A stretch of 64,000 bases of DNA. It comes from Wuchereria bancrofti. Its lineage: Eukaryota; Nematoda; Chromadorea; Rhabditida; Onchocercidae. Within the stretch, counting starts at the first letter, position 1, and each line of letters begins with the position of its first letter. Made by a program: the position numbers and the translations under genes. Location: the NCBI GenBank assembly GCA_005281725.1, contig SSBO01000008.1:1302001-1366000 (forward strand). Direction: 5' to 3'. A model generated the notes under the pieces. It made no database searches, had not been told where the DNA came from, and worked only from the letters and a program-made list of their open reading frames with translations. This document shows, piece after piece, positions 39,935 to 54,421 of this stretch.

Positions 39935-41651
39935 AAAGAAATGATGAAAAATTGCAAGGAAATAATAAATCATTTGGAAATATTAATGAAGCAAAATGGT
40001 GAGAGAAAAAAATCATTATTCAAAATTGATTATATTAAATGATTTAAAAAAAAAAAAAGAAAAAGAAAAATTTTTAAAAAAAATTCTACATATATAATAA
40101 TTGAAGAAAATTCTATATTACAAGAAAAAGAAGCAAAAAAGAAAAGAGAAAAAGAAAATTTCGAATTGGAGCTTAAACTTTATAAATTTGACTGTTTGAA
40201 TTGTTTAATTTATTGGTACAGTAGAAATTATGCGAAATATTTAATTTTTTTATCATTTGCATTAGAATTAAATGTTAGGAAGGAAAATTATTTATAATCT
40301 TTCATTAATTCCATTAAGACTTGAAATTTAAAGTTTTTATTTAAATTTTAAATACCAAAATTTTTGCTTTTTACTCAGAAAAAAGAAAAACTTATTCATA
40401 ATTTTATACGTAATTTAATAGATGGAAAAAAAGAAAGAAAAAAATAAGAGAAAGGAAGAAAAAGGGAAAAGAAGGAAAGTAGAAAGTAACAATAATTTAA
40501 TAGAAGAATATTCAGTAGTCGGACATATATGTGTATTTACTGATTGATATATTATTCTTTTCAATAATCATTTCTTTTTCACTTTTCAAACTTTGCTCAT
40601 CTAAGAGAGATCAGATTAACGGATTGTAGTAGGAAGAGAGAAAGAAGAAATGAAAAAAATGAATGAAAAGAATAAAATCGGATTTGATATAAAAAGAATT
40701 TTTTGATAGTAAAATAAACTAAAATTGATGGTATTAGGATGAAAGGCGGAGATGGTAAAAGGAAAAAAGCGGATTTATTCTTTCTCTTTTTTTTTGCGCA
40801 AAAGAAAAAAAAAAGAAATATATTCCATTTTTATAGAGTAAGGTGTGAAAAACAAATCATTATTGTTACTTTTTTTTTTGTTTTCCTTTTCATTTCTTCT
40901 TCAACATTTTGTTTTTATTTATTTTCTTTGAAATTTATAAATGCAACAAATTATTGCTAACAGTTAAGAAATTTATTTAAAATGTTTAAAATTCGCTAAC
41001 TCAATGTGTAATTTGTTCAAAATATTTTAACATTATTATAATTTGCATATAAAATTTTGTAGAAAAAAAAGATATTAAAGAAAAGAGACGAAAAAAAAAG
41101 GAGGAAAGTTAATGGAAATTAGCAAAATGCGATCATTTTTATTTCCAGAAATTTTATTCTATTGAAAATTTTTATGAAAATGCCTGAAGTATTGGAAAGA
41201 AGCGATCGCTGCTATATTTAATTAAATAAAGCAAATAATAATAATTCCATTGGGTGGGATTACCGTATCTTGTAAAGTTTCAAAACTTTTCAGATTTAAA
41301 TTTGACAGATTTTTACTACATATATTTTGGATCAAATAAGATGACGGAAGTTTTTGAAAATTTCACAAAACATTATCCAATATTCTAATTCAATTTTCTT
41401 CGAGTAAACAACAATTATACCTCATCAAAATATAATATAAACTACTAACATAGGAGTTTGAAATAGAAATAATTGCTAAAATTTTTGAAATTAAAAAATC
41501 AACTATGATAATTCTTTTTTTTTTTCACTGTTAGTTTTCAGCAATCTTTTTGTAATGAAAAGTTGAAGAAATTTTGAAGAAAATTATTTTTAAGCATTTC
41601 TATATTAACTTTTAAATTTTTAAAAGTTTTGACAAATTCTCTTAAAAGAAA
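39935..41651 (+). repeat. Copy 1 of a 1,710-bp perfect tandem duplication
   Basis: This copy recurs at +1,710 with no difference found, including its long homopolymers. The copies meet at a single N (41652). No gene is inside; the short open frames in it are A/T-rich noise present in both copies. Most likely two contigs whose overlapping ends were not merged. Confidence 0.9.
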
Positions 41652-41652
41652 N
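41652..41652. other. Single-base assembly ambiguity (N)
   Basis: One N exactly at the junction of the two 1.7-kb copies. By comparison with position 39942 it is expected to be T. Confidence 0.95.
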
Positions 41653-43362
41653 GATGAAAAATTGCAAGGAAATAATAAATCATTTGGAAATATTAATGAA
41701 GCAAAATGGTGAGAGAAAAAAATCATTATTCAAAATTGATTATATTAAATGATTTAAAAAAAAAAAAAGAAAAAGAAAAATTTTTAAAAAAAATTCTACA
41801 TATATAATAATTGAAGAAAATTCTATATTACAAGAAAAAGAAGCAAAAAAGAAAAGAGAAAAAGAAAATTTCGAATTGGAGCTTAAACTTTATAAATTTG
41901 ACTGTTTGAATTGTTTAATTTATTGGTACAGTAGAAATTATGCGAAATATTTAATTTTTTTATCATTTGCATTAGAATTAAATGTTAGGAAGGAAAATTA
42001 TTTATAATCTTTCATTAATTCCATTAAGACTTGAAATTTAAAGTTTTTATTTAAATTTTAAATACCAAAATTTTTGCTTTTTACTCAGAAAAAAGAAAAA
42101 CTTATTCATAATTTTATACGTAATTTAATAGATGGAAAAAAAGAAAGAAAAAAATAAGAGAAAGGAAGAAAAAGGGAAAAGAAGGAAAGTAGAAAGTAAC
42201 AATAATTTAATAGAAGAATATTCAGTAGTCGGACATATATGTGTATTTACTGATTGATATATTATTCTTTTCAATAATCATTTCTTTTTCACTTTTCAAA
42301 CTTTGCTCATCTAAGAGAGATCAGATTAACGGATTGTAGTAGGAAGAGAGAAAGAAGAAATGAAAAAAATGAATGAAAAGAATAAAATCGGATTTGATAT
42401 AAAAAGAATTTTTTGATAGTAAAATAAACTAAAATTGATGGTATTAGGATGAAAGGCGGAGATGGTAAAAGGAAAAAAGCGGATTTATTCTTTCTCTTTT
42501 TTTTTGCGCAAAAGAAAAAAAAAAGAAATATATTCCATTTTTATAGAGTAAGGTGTGAAAAACAAATCATTATTGTTACTTTTTTTTTTGTTTTCCTTTT
42601 CATTTCTTCTTCAACATTTTGTTTTTATTTATTTTCTTTGAAATTTATAAATGCAACAAATTATTGCTAACAGTTAAGAAATTTATTTAAAATGTTTAAA
42701 ATTCGCTAACTCAATGTGTAATTTGTTCAAAATATTTTAACATTATTATAATTTGCATATAAAATTTTGTAGAAAAAAAAGATATTAAAGAAAAGAGACG
42801 AAAAAAAAAGGAGGAAAGTTAATGGAAATTAGCAAAATGCGATCATTTTTATTTCCAGAAATTTTATTCTATTGAAAATTTTTATGAAAATGCCTGAAGT
42901 ATTGGAAAGAAGCGATCGCTGCTATATTTAATTAAATAAAGCAAATAATAATAATTCCATTGGGTGGGATTACCGTATCTTGTAAAGTTTCAAAACTTTT
43001 CAGATTTAAATTTGACAGATTTTTACTACATATATTTTGGATCAAATAAGATGACGGAAGTTTTTGAAAATTTCACAAAACATTATCCAATATTCTAATT
43101 CAATTTTCTTCGAGTAAACAACAATTATACCTCATCAAAATATAATATAAACTACTAACATAGGAGTTTGAAATAGAAATAATTGCTAAAATTTTTGAAA
43201 TTAAAAAATCAACTATGATAATTCTTTTTTTTTTTCACTGTTAGTTTTCAGCAATCTTTTTGTAATGAAAAGTTGAAGAAATTTTGAAGAAAATTATTTT
43301 TAAGCATTTCTATATTAACTTTTAAATTTTTAAAAGTTTTGACAAATTCTCTTAAAAGAAAT
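41653..43362 (+). repeat. Copy 2 of the 1,710-bp duplication
   Basis: Second copy, starting directly after the N at 41652 with GATGAAAAATTGC (matching 39943) and ending at AAAGAAAT (43355-43362). The same AAAGAAAT stands at the start of copy 1 (39935-39942) and at the junction (with N as its last base). Confidence 0.9.
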
Positions 43363-44439
43363 TTCTTTAAAAAAAAAAAATTACTCAACAAAAAAATGTT
43401 TTTTTCTTCAAACAATGATTGTAGTAATACTGGTAATACAAAGATAGTCGATATATAATAGTTGTTGTATGAAAATGGTATTGTTGATGATTGGCTCATT
43501 AAATTTGAATAATTATCGATCGAAAAGGAAATGAAAAAAAAAGAGAGAGAGAGGGGGAGAGGTATAATTCAATTGAATTCAATCAGCTGAGAAAGAGAGA
43601 GGTCATCATCATAATATAAAAAGGGCAATTGCTCGTTGCCTTATTTATTTAAAAAAAAAAAAAAATGATATTCAAATTTTGCAGTAACTGCCAAACAAAT
43701 ATAAAATTTATTATCGTCGTCCTTTGGTTATTTGTTTTTTTCATGTAAATTTTATGTAATTTTTTTTTTTCTTTCTTTTTTGCTTGCACTAAGTTTGAAT
43801 GAGCGATGAAAATGAAAAATATGAAAGAATTTTCCTTGATAATTGGTTAAGTTGTAAATAAAATTTCGATATTATATCATTCAAATAAAATTATTTGATA
43901 TAATTCTTCTTTCGGATGTTATATCGGTCGGTATTATTTTAAGGAAAGTAAAATTTAATTTATCTAGTTTATATAAGTGAAAATGTTAAATACTGTTTTT
44001 TTTGCTACTCTGGAAAGGAAAAACAATGAAAGGAAAAGGTAGACAGAGATAGTATTTTTGAAAATGTTGAAAAAATTTACTTATGAAAAGTTATGAAATT
44101 ATGCGAAAAGAATAAATCCGAATTCATAACATTGCTTAATTTCAGGCAAAAAATATCTTATTGACACTGTACACAGAAAAATAGGCCGAAATTTTTGTCA
44201 TTAACTTTGTATTAATTTAATACTGGAATTGTTTTATTAAAAAGTAAACAAATAAAAATAAAACAAATTAAATTGAAATATTAGTAATAATTATTCCACT
44301 ACTACTAATGCCACAATATTATCGTTATTTATTTATTGATTTATTGATTGATTTATTATTAATTACTATTATTTGTTAGTGTTTATTTATTTGTTATTAT
44401 TAATTATTATTAATATTAATACTTTTATTAAAAACAAAA

Positions 44440-44472
<33 letters not shown>
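44440..44472 (+). repeat. (ATT)n microsatellite
   Basis: About eleven uninterrupted ATT units. A related, imperfect ATT-rich stretch lies at 46039-46155. Confidence 0.85.
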
Positions 44473-44475
<3 letters not shown>

Positions 44476-45106
44476 TTCCTGTAAAATGTTTGCATGTTTC
44501 ACTGTTTATGCCAATTTCAGTTTCAAATGCTAATCAAAATAAAGAATAAATTCGTATTTTAAAATTTTAGAAAAGCTAACTGAAACTCATCTAGAAAAGT
44601 TGAAATGTTAATATGTTTACAACATGAAACAATCACAATTGAATATTTTCATAACAAAAAAAAATTTCTTTCACCAGAAAAAAATGTGCTAAGAAGATTA
44701 CGGTAACCACAATACGACTAAGCAATGAAATGCGAAACTACTTGGTAAAGTATAACTTTACACATTGTTCACTATTTGTAATCTTATGTAAGAGTGATAA
44801 GAAGAGAAAAAGAAATGATTAAAAAAAAAAGATTTTACTTATTACAAATTAGTAATGATAACAATGATAAGAAATGATATGCTTCTAGGAATTGAGGAAC
44901 TCAGAAATAGAAGATATATTAGTTAGAATGATCAAAATAAGATACTAATACTACAGATTTCAAATGAGATTTCAAATTTCAAAATTCTACGATAGTTTCG
45001 CACTGTAATGAAATGTATAAAAATCAATATGATCATTACTTATCCTATTAACTTTAACTCTTTAATATTCTTTTTATACTGTCATTTATTTATTTTTCTT
45101 ACTTGC

Positions 45107-45130
45107 TTATTTATTTATTTATTTATTTGT
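45107..45130 (+). repeat. (TTTA)n microsatellite
   Basis: Five to six tandem TTTA units in non-coding DNA. Confidence 0.75.
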
Positions 45131-46038
45131 CCATATGTTTCTTTGTAATTGTTAAATGGATTGTTTGCATAGCAGAAATGAAATTTGTAGCAATATAATT
45201 TCCATTACTTCAATACCTAATTCTTTGTTAACCTATCAAAATAATTTTTAGCAAAATAAATAAATTAACAAATAACTAGGTAATAAAGAAAAATGTAACG
45301 AAACAAATAGCAGTAGTAATAATGGAAGAAAAGAAAAAGAAAATAAAAAATATATGGTAGACAAAGTGTGAAAAAAAATTAATTGATTATGATTAAATAT
45401 CAAAACATTATCCTATTACTTTCATCATAGATTAAGTTTTTCAGTATTGAATTATTACAGTATGCAACCTTCAATACTGTAATCTGTCGGAGAGAAAGTA
45501 TATGTTTGTTTATATCAAAATTGAAATTAGAAAAGATAGTTAATCAACTGATACACATTTGATTGATAAGATGATATTTTGTCTAAACAATGACATATAA
45601 CATAACCACTCAATTAAACTTGTTCATTTATAGGAAAAAAGGAAAATTAGAAGAAAATGGAAGAATAAATGCATTAAAAAAGGTAATAAACAAAGTGACA
45701 ATTTTTTTTTTTTTTGATTTCCAAATATTATGGAAAAGGTTATCGGTGAAGGTCAACCGCACAGTGTTGCATTATCATCGGGTCTCTTATTCCCTCAACT
45801 AAACCTTTCGTTTAACTGTGAAACTTCAAAGTGACATTACCGCTTAACGGCTGTTACGCAATTCTATCTCCCAATTTATTTCTCTTTAAAAGTGTCATGG
45901 TTATCATCTTGAAAATGAATAAATCTATATATCATCGCTTTTTTCTTTCTCCCTAACCAAAAAGGTCGGAGAGAAAAACTTCCGTCCCTCTTTGTCACCT
46001 CACTTATATTTGTTTTGGCTAATAATAACTTCTTGTAA

Positions 46039-46155
46039 CCATTATTATTATTATTATTATTATTATTGTTATCACTATTATCACTATTATTATTTTTATT
46101 ATCATTATCATTATTATTATTACTGTTATCGCCATTATTTTTAGTATTATTTATT
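46039..46155 (+). repeat. Imperfect ATT-rich repeat
   Basis: Begins with about nine perfect ATT units and continues with ATT/ATC/GTT variants. On the minus strand it translates to a poly-Asn run, which is not evidence of a gene. Confidence 0.7.
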
Positions 46156-48784
46156 ATCACTGATATTAATTAATGCTATTACGTTATGTTGTCTTGTTTG
46201 CCGATATTTTAGATTAAAATTGAGAAATAGAAGGAAAAAAAATGAAATTCTGGAGTGAAACATTTTAACAATTGCTATATAATACAGCTTTTTGCTTTAC
46301 TTTGTTTTTTCTTTCTATTACTAGCTCTTTTTTCTAATTTTCTATTTGTTTTGAAATAATTAATGTTGTATAATTTTCACAAGTTTGACTTTTTTTAATT
46401 TAATTTTCAATTAAATCTTGATATGCTTAATTCCCAAAGTGAAATGAATTTCATTCCAATTAACTGCCATAAAAGAAAAAAGAAGAAACTTGGAATAAAC
46501 TAGAATAACTTAGAATAAACTGCAAAAGTTTGTGATAAACTGAAAAGGCCTAAAATAAATCAAAAAATTAGCCAACTAATTTTTTTTTTTGGCATAAATA
46601 TATTCGATAATATAAATATAATTTAATTGCATGAAAAGAATGTTAAATTACCGTCCTGTAATTATTACAATGGCATGATTTTTTTGCTGTTAATAATAAA
46701 TTCATTTATTTCTATTTATTTATTTTTTTTTTCTTGGACTATTTAATCATCGAATTGGGGAATATTTTCTAAGATTGTTATTTCTGATAAGCATTGATGA
46801 TAAATATTTATAAGATATCGTTATTATTTACGCAATCAAACAAGTTCCATAACACACACACAGACATTGTATAAATTTCTTTGAATATTCGTTATTCAGC
46901 AGACCTTAAGCTATCCATTCATTTGATTAATTAAGTTAATTAATTATTTAGTTAGTTAATTAATTAATTAGTTAGTTCCCAGAAATCCATCAATTAAATG
47001 CTAATTTAGACTGATACTTCCCTCATTTATGCACATCATTATTAATCATCATTGTCATTGTCGTTATTATCATTACAGTTATCATTATCATCCTTTTTAT
47101 TGCTGTTATGATTAATCAGCAGTATCGAGAATTTATTTTGATTTCTTCTTTAGGAAAGTGAAATTAAATCGATGAATTGGTTGATAAGTGATATCTACTG
47201 ATAAATGATAGTAATATTGTAGGGTTAAGTAATGAGTATTCTCTAGGAATCAACAATGGAAATAAATTATGCGAATTTTTACTATCAATACTCATATTAT
47301 AATCGTGTGCAATATAAATAAAATTAGTTTAAATAAGTAAGTTTTAATTTTGTAATTAAATTGCTTTCTAATTTATTAAAATATAATGAAGATTTTGATG
47401 TGTAATTTGCTAGAAAAATAGAAATGAAACTATTAATATTAGTATGTAAATTTTGGAAGTCAATAATATGTTATATGGATCATCTAAACATTTGTAATTT
47501 TGAAATTTTAACAAAAATCTTTAATTTATTCAATTTTTCTGCGCAAGTATAAACAATATGTCTGATATCTGATAAATCTTATAGCAGGAATAAATTATCA
47601 AATGAAATACATTAGTTACTGTAATTGTAAGTCGGTAATTCTTTTAATGGAGATGATTATTCAAATAGATAAAATTTGAAAGTTATATTATTATTCTTAT
47701 CATCACTATCACCATCGAAACATATGATAGCTAACGAGGTAGTTGTTATTATCATCAATGATATGAATGATATGATATGCAAAATAGAAAAGTTTTCGGA
47801 AAATGAAGCATTATATTGAAAAAAATGGAATAATTTTATTACTATTTCAATATGAAATAAAAAGATTATTATTAGCAGTCATAGTTGGAAACTTTTTTTT
47901 CATCATTATAATTTCATCGAAATGAGTGAAATATCCATTCGATGTTTATATTTCTAATTTCATATGATTCATTATCAGAAATGGAGTGAGTGTAATAAAA
48001 ATAACTAACACTCTCCTTTCTTACACCATCCGATTTGGCTAATATATGAACATTTGATGACTATAATTATACTATCATTTAAAAAGCTTATTTTATTTTT
48101 CGTTTAAAGTTTATTTTGTATGATTAGAAATTTATTTATAAAAAATAAAACAAAACAAAAGCAAAAGTAAAAGCAAAAAAAAAGAAAAAAAAAAGGATTC
48201 CATTTTGAAAAATAAATCAAATCTATTTCGAAATGAATGAAAAATACGAAAAGGTTATATTATTGAAAAGAAAAGGGAGGGGAAATTTTTGGGCGAAAAG
48301 AAATATGCAATTGCATAGGCAATAATCAGCCAAAAAAAGGAGACAAACAGGTAGATATGGATAGATGATAATAATAAGAGATGGTTAAAAGTGAATTCGG
48401 AATAAAACGGATTGGACGGACGGAAAAAGGAGAAAAGATTTTTGTTTAATAAAGCAGCTGTGTAAACGTTAAATGGTAATATTACCCTAAATGTGATAAA
48501 GGTAGAATGTGCTACTATTAATAGCTATGATTATATATTACTTAATAAGTCGAAAATTTTACGGAATTACAGGAAAGAGAGAAAATAATAAAAAATTTAT
48601 TTATTTATTCTTTTTCTTTTTTTTTTTTTTATTTTTATTGATGATAAAAATAGGCATTCATTTAGATTAATATAATAAAGCTTTCTTTCTTTCTTTCGTT
48701 TTTCTCTTCTTCAAATTTAATTCAAAATTAATTTTACTTATTTATTTTTTCATCTCTTTTTTTTCTATTCATTTTCATGTGCAC

Positions 48785-48842
48785 AACATACACACACACA
48801 CACACATACGTATACGTATACGTAAACGTATGTACGGTATAC
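48785..48842 (+). repeat. (CA)n followed by TACG/TACGTA repeat
   Basis: A CA run of about ten units followed by a self-complementary GTATAC/TACGTA series. Alternating purine-pyrimidine DNA such as this can adopt non-B forms. Confidence 0.75.
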
Positions 48843-50029
48843 GCTTTTTTATTTTAATTTAAAAAAAAAGTAAATTTTAATACTTGATCATGTAACATCA
48901 CGGAATTGTAACGAGAGATGAAATATGGCATAAGTAATAATCATTAATTACTTTCTCAATTCAACTTGTCATTATTATCATTACGAAATAGAATAACCTC
49001 TGCTGACCTTTATAGTTTTTAATAATTAAAAATATTGAAATTATCACTCAATGAAATCACTTTTTGAGATTAACTTTTGCAACTTTAACATGTTAAGATT
49101 AAGTTTTAGCTAATTATTATACACAATGGCGAAGAGTCAAATGAATATGTAGAAATAAAATTAATTTAATAAAGATAATGATAAGATAAATAAAAGATTT
49201 ATTTTTTTGCTATTTTGGGTATTTTTCTATGTGAAATGAAAAGTTTTTCATTTTTTTCTTTTTGCTTTTGTAAAAAATTATTTAATTGTCATTAAAAAAC
49301 TAAAAATTAAAATAATAATTTTGCATGTTTGTGTTATCGTTATTTTAATCATTATTTCCCTATAATAAAATGCATTTCAGATGAATTATTAAAGTTACTG
49401 TAATTTAACACACAATTTAACACATAAACTGATATGCTAAAACGATGTTGAAAAAAAAAAGCTTCAGAAGATAAAAATAGCTTTGTATGTTTACAATTTA
49501 AAATCTTTTCTTTTGAATTTTCCAGAAAAGAAATGTATTACAAATAGTTATGATAATAAAACAGAAAAAAAAATGAAAATGGATTTTGATAAATAATTAA
49601 TGATAATATAAAAATTAGGTAATTCTAAATCAAAAGAGAATGTCTAAAGAAAAAATGAAAGTAAAAAGTATTTTCCGAAGGAATTATCCCAATCAATTTC
49701 TATCAAATTTTTCATCGTTTAATTAAATTATTTTTTCTTTTCTTCTCATCAAATCATTTTGTAATTTCTAAGCAATTATAAATTTCGTTTCGCTTTTTCT
49801 AGTCCAAATTTTTTTTTTTTAAAAAAAAAAAGAATTTGATAAAAGTTTTGAAAAAGATATAATATTTAGGAAGTAGAATTACTTCAGCAATGATAATCCA
49901 ATCCGAGAACATCTGGTCCATTCGAAATTACCATCAATCGAAGAATACGAATGACTGATTGAAGGAAGAAGCAACAAAGTGAAATGAAATGATTTGAAAT
50001 GATACGGTGTGAGCATAAAAATAAATGAA

Positions 50030-50075
50030 TGAGAGAGAGAGGGAGAGAGAGAGAGAGAGAGAGGAAGAGGAAAGG
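50030..50075 (+). repeat. GA-rich microsatellite
   Basis: Tandem GA units with GGGA interruptions. Similar tracts recur at 51090-51106, 53060-53115 and 55885-55940. Confidence 0.75.
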
Positions 50076-50857
50076 AGGTGGATGGATAAATTCAAGTGGA
50101 AATGATCTTTAAGGCTTCTTTCAGTTTTTTTTTTTTTTTTAATTTTCATTTTTTCTCTATAAATTAAACTTAAAAATAAAACAGCTGTTTTGTTTATTTT
50201 CCTCTTTTAAATTTCTTCAAATCTATCTAAGAATAAAATATTACAGTGGAATATCTTTAAAAAAGAAAAAAAAATCATTTAAAATATGAATATTTGATAT
50301 GAAAAATGGATAAAAAAAAAAGGAAAAGAATGAAAGAAAAAACAAAACAAAATAAAATAAACAAGTAAAAATAAATAAAATACAAAAAAAAGAAAAAGAA
50401 AAAAAAAACTTAAAATCATATGTTATACTATTTTAGAATGTTATATATGTTTACAAATACAATTATTATGGGATAACAAAATACTTAAACTTACTTTTAT
50501 GTATTCAATCTTTGATAATACACATTTAAAAAAGTTAAAAAATGTTTACATCTTTTCATTTCTTTTCTTCCCTTTCTTATCCTCTTTTTATCTATTCTAT
50601 CACAAGAAGCAGTAATTGATCAATAATATGAATAATAATGATAATGACAATGATAATGATGATGATGATTAATTATTATTATTGTTATTATCAACAACAA
50701 CAACAAAGGAATTATACCAGATGTTATATTAACAAAACTGTTAGAAGATGTGAAGAGAAGTATTACGGGGAGGGATGGAAGCTAAAGTTATAAAAATAGT
50801 TTACGATGAAATGAAGAAAGGAGGGATTTGAAAATAATTTATTCTATTATTTTATCT

Positions 50858-50895
50858 TGTTCTATTCTATTCTATTCTATTCTATTCTATTCTAG
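50858..50895 (+). repeat. (TTCTA)n pentanucleotide repeat
   Basis: About seven tandem TTCTA units, with decayed copies up to about 50945. It is not the nematode telomere repeat (TTAGGC). Confidence 0.85.
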
Positions 50896-53800
50896 TACTA
50901 TACTATTTTGTTTCTATTCCATCCTATATTTTTATTCTATTTTGATTTATTTTATTGTAAATTTTCATATTTTATATTTGCTGCTAATTTATCACTTTGA
51001 TGTTGTGATAAAAGAAATATCAGAAACGATAACAAATGGGATCAATTGAAATAATGAAGAGAATAACAAAAAAGACAGAAAGATGGAGAGGGAGAGAGAG
51101 AGAGAGAAAAAAAGCAGGGAAATGATTATAATAGTAATTTTGAACTCATAAGGACAGTTTATATATTACTTAGAGAGACCTTTCGTCTTCCTCTTCTTCA
51201 ATTCATTCCTTCAATTCCATCTGTTTATCATTTTGATAAACAAAAGTTGAAATAAATAATGTTTGTCTGTTTATTACAATGCAAACTTACAAGAAGTATT
51301 AATTAATTCAATAATCAGTAATTAATATTATCAAATTTTATTGCTAATATCAGTTTATTATTGTTTGTTTTGTTATTTTTCTTCTATTGATGTGTATTTA
51401 TTAAATTAAATTAATTTTTGATAATTTGCTTTTTTTTGGATTCATTCCATATAAACACACAAAATAATAGTGAATTTAATGGACAATGCAAATGAAATTT
51501 GATAATTAAAATTTTATAAATAAAAAGAAAAAATGATATGAGGAATTAACTGAAGTATTGTAGTTCCAATATTAACCTATCAAACAAGCTTGTTCAATCG
51601 TTTCTTCTTTTCTTTTTTGCTAACCTTTATGATGCTTCCAAACTTTGTTGTAAAATTAATTCAAAAAATTTTTTTGAAAAATTTGAAAATGTTCCCAATA
51701 CATTTTGAACAATAAAGCATTAACTTTAAAATAAAATTTTTTAAATTTGATTGTTTTTTAATTCGATTATTAAATATTAAAAAATCTTCTGTTTTGCAAG
51801 TGGTAAAAATTTAGTTCTTTAATATTAAAACAAATTTAATTTCAATTCTATAATGCAATTAGCATGAGAAATTTCGTTTTTAATTTCCATTTATTTCAAA
51901 TTATTAAATTTTGTAAATTGAAGCCTTTATTCATCTTTTACAATCAAATGCAAATTGAATGGCTTTCTTCTTTCTCCACGAAAGTTTATCTTTAAAAATT
52001 TTATTTTAATCCAAATTTACTTTTATCGAATCTTTTTTCCTTTTTTTTTCTGACTTTTTTTATGGAATATAACAAATATGGAAAAGAAATGAAATTACTG
52101 TAACTTTAATTATTATAAAATTAAAATAAATTATTGAAATCACTGAAATTACTACAATTTTATTATAAAGTTAACATAAATTATTTAAATTACATTTTCA
52201 TACTTTGTTTTGTTTATTGAATAATTGAATATACTAGGATACACATACAGTATGCATTATTTATTCACTCATTCCCTCATTTACTTTCTAATTTGAAATA
52301 ACAAAATTGAAATTTCTGAAATTTCACATTACTTTAGTTTTCCTACTTTTTTCAACTATTCTCTTCAAATTAACTATTTATTCATTAACTAAATAAAACT
52401 TAATTAATATTAAGGTCCTTTTTTCCTCAAAATACAACCCTTTTGTCTTTTATATTGTAACAAATTCGAAAATTATGAAAATATTCATTCATTTGAGAAA
52501 CGTTTCCATATTTGTTACAAATTCTAGAATTTCTAATTTATTTTATTTTATTTAAAAATTAATTTCGTGTATTTTAGTTTATAAGCAATGTTTTCATCCA
52601 TAATTTCAATTATTCCTTACATAAATCTTTTTCCTTTCCATTCATAACCACTTCAAGCTATTACTAAATCTATGATAAATTTGCATAAAATCTTACTATC
52701 AAATCAGTTGCACAAATTTGCCATTAAAAAATTTAATTATTTATTATTTCCTTTTCTTTTCTTTCACTTTCTCCCTCTCTCTCTCTCTCTCTCTCTCCCT
52801 CTCTCACTCATTCATATTAATTAGCTAACAAAGAAAAGAAAGCCGACAAGTGATCAACGATAATGTAAGCGATAGAAAGATAAATGAAAATGATTTGGAT
52901 TTGTTATCCTTTAAAAATAAAAGCTTAAAGTTGATGACTAAAATGGCTAAAATGTCTGAAAGGGTTTTAGGACATATTGCTCTGCTAATCGAACAAAACT
53001 AATTATATTTTTGAATAACTAAAGTGATGAAGAGAAAAGTTAGATAAGAGTGAAGAAGGGAGAGAGAGAGAGGGGAAGAGTAAAAAAGAAAGAAAGAGAG
53101 AGAGGGAGAGGGAAAAGATAGGAACAAAATGATTGGATGGAAAGGAAATTGATGTGAAGTGTATTACCATACTTTTAAACCATTTATATTTATATCCTTT
53201 CCTTCTCTCTCATTCTTTCTTTCTCAATTATATTTAATTAAATGTGAAGCTAAAGCTAAGATTTGCTTAATTACTTTGTATTCAATTAGTCATTTTTATT
53301 GCTTTCATATAAACATTTACCATACATTTTCATCGCATTTCTATGCATCAAAGAATTTATTTTATTAGTTGAAATATTATTACACTGAGAATAAAATGGG
53401 GATGAAATGAAATAAAATGAGATAATAAATTGAAATAATAAGGACAAATATTTTCAGCATTTTTCTAGTATTAATTAAAATTAGAATTATTCATCAATTG
53501 ATAACAATTTGATACTATTTTTGGTTTTTTTTTTTTTTTTTGGTGATTTGATATCATTTCTAAGACTTTTTTCATTTGATACCATTCTCGAGATTCTTTG
53601 AATTTAATATAATTCGCGGTATTCTTTGAATATGACACATTAAGATGTGTTATCATCTAGAAATGTCATCAAATCGATTAAAATTTATGACGATGGTGAT
53701 TTAAACATGGTATTTTTAATTGTATATATCCATTAATCCATTTCCATCAATCATTTCAAATTCAAATTTATTGTCTTCCTAAACAATTTGACATTTTCAT

Positions 53801-54421
53801 AAGATTCGTTGAAAAATAAAGGAAAACAACGAAATATGATCTTAGGAATCTCACCTTCAAAAGTATGATTTTGAATTTATTTTTTAACTAAATAAAAAAT
53901 TTCACTAAACCTATAGAAATTTTTTAAAGTCTAAACTTGTATATTGTTAGATTTTTTTTCCTTCTTCATCATTTGAACAAAATATCTGGAAAATTAATAC
54001 TGCAGAATGATATTTTCGAGCAATATTATCTACCTTTAATTAATTTTCTCATTTGCTTTGATATCTTCATGAATAACAACAATGACGATAATAGTGATAG
54101 TGACAATGATAACGATAACGATAATAATAATAATAGTAATATAGTTTATATAAAAACAGCTTAATTAACTAAATTACTCAGTTATTGTTTGCATAAAATT
54201 GTGTACAAATATTATTTGTATAAAAAAAAGGAAAAAAAGTTTCGTTTTAATTCATTTAATATGTAAATTTATTTTCTTTCTGTGAGAAAAGTAGCATTTG
54301 GTATAAAATAAAATGAACGATTTTGAATGATCGCTTTTTTTTTAAAAAAATGTAAAAGCATTTTAAAAAGCGATGATTTGAATAAAATTGTAAGGGAAAA
54401 GAAAGGCGGGTAGCTGAGGGG

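Larger units (their letters stand above)
39139..39939. promoter_or_regulatory. 5' flank of the E-protein gene with GA/CT tracts
   Basis: Immediately upstream of the proposed start codon. It holds a GGGA/GA tract (39195-39255), a second GA tract (39367-39395) and a CT/CCCT tract (39550-39592) that is the reverse complement of the first. Between them is a less AT-rich stretch (39475-39540). GA-rich DNA of this kind is common in animal promoters. The transcription start cannot be placed from sequence alone. Confidence 0.4.
43363..50800. other. AT-rich stretch without supportable genes
   Basis: Seven kilobases of homopolymers, TTA and TTTA repeats and short GA tracts. All open frames are short and of biased composition (F/I/L/S/Y or K/N). 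CAGCTG E-boxes occur singly at 43584 and 48455 and at 50182, about what is expected by chance. No exon, RNA gene or transposon ends were recognised. Confidence 0.5.

Noticed and set aside
40739..42670. Two identical 73-residue open frames suggesting a duplicated gene
   Set aside because: They are simply the same A/T-rich frame in the two copies of the 1.7-kb duplication, with Lys- and Phe-rich composition and no domain.
45876..46160. Open frame with a long poly-Asn run on the minus strand
   Set aside because: It is the translation of an ATT microsatellite with no splice sites or conserved sequence.
50858..50945. Telomere-like repeat
   Set aside because: The unit is TTCTA, not TTAGGC, and the array is short and internal.
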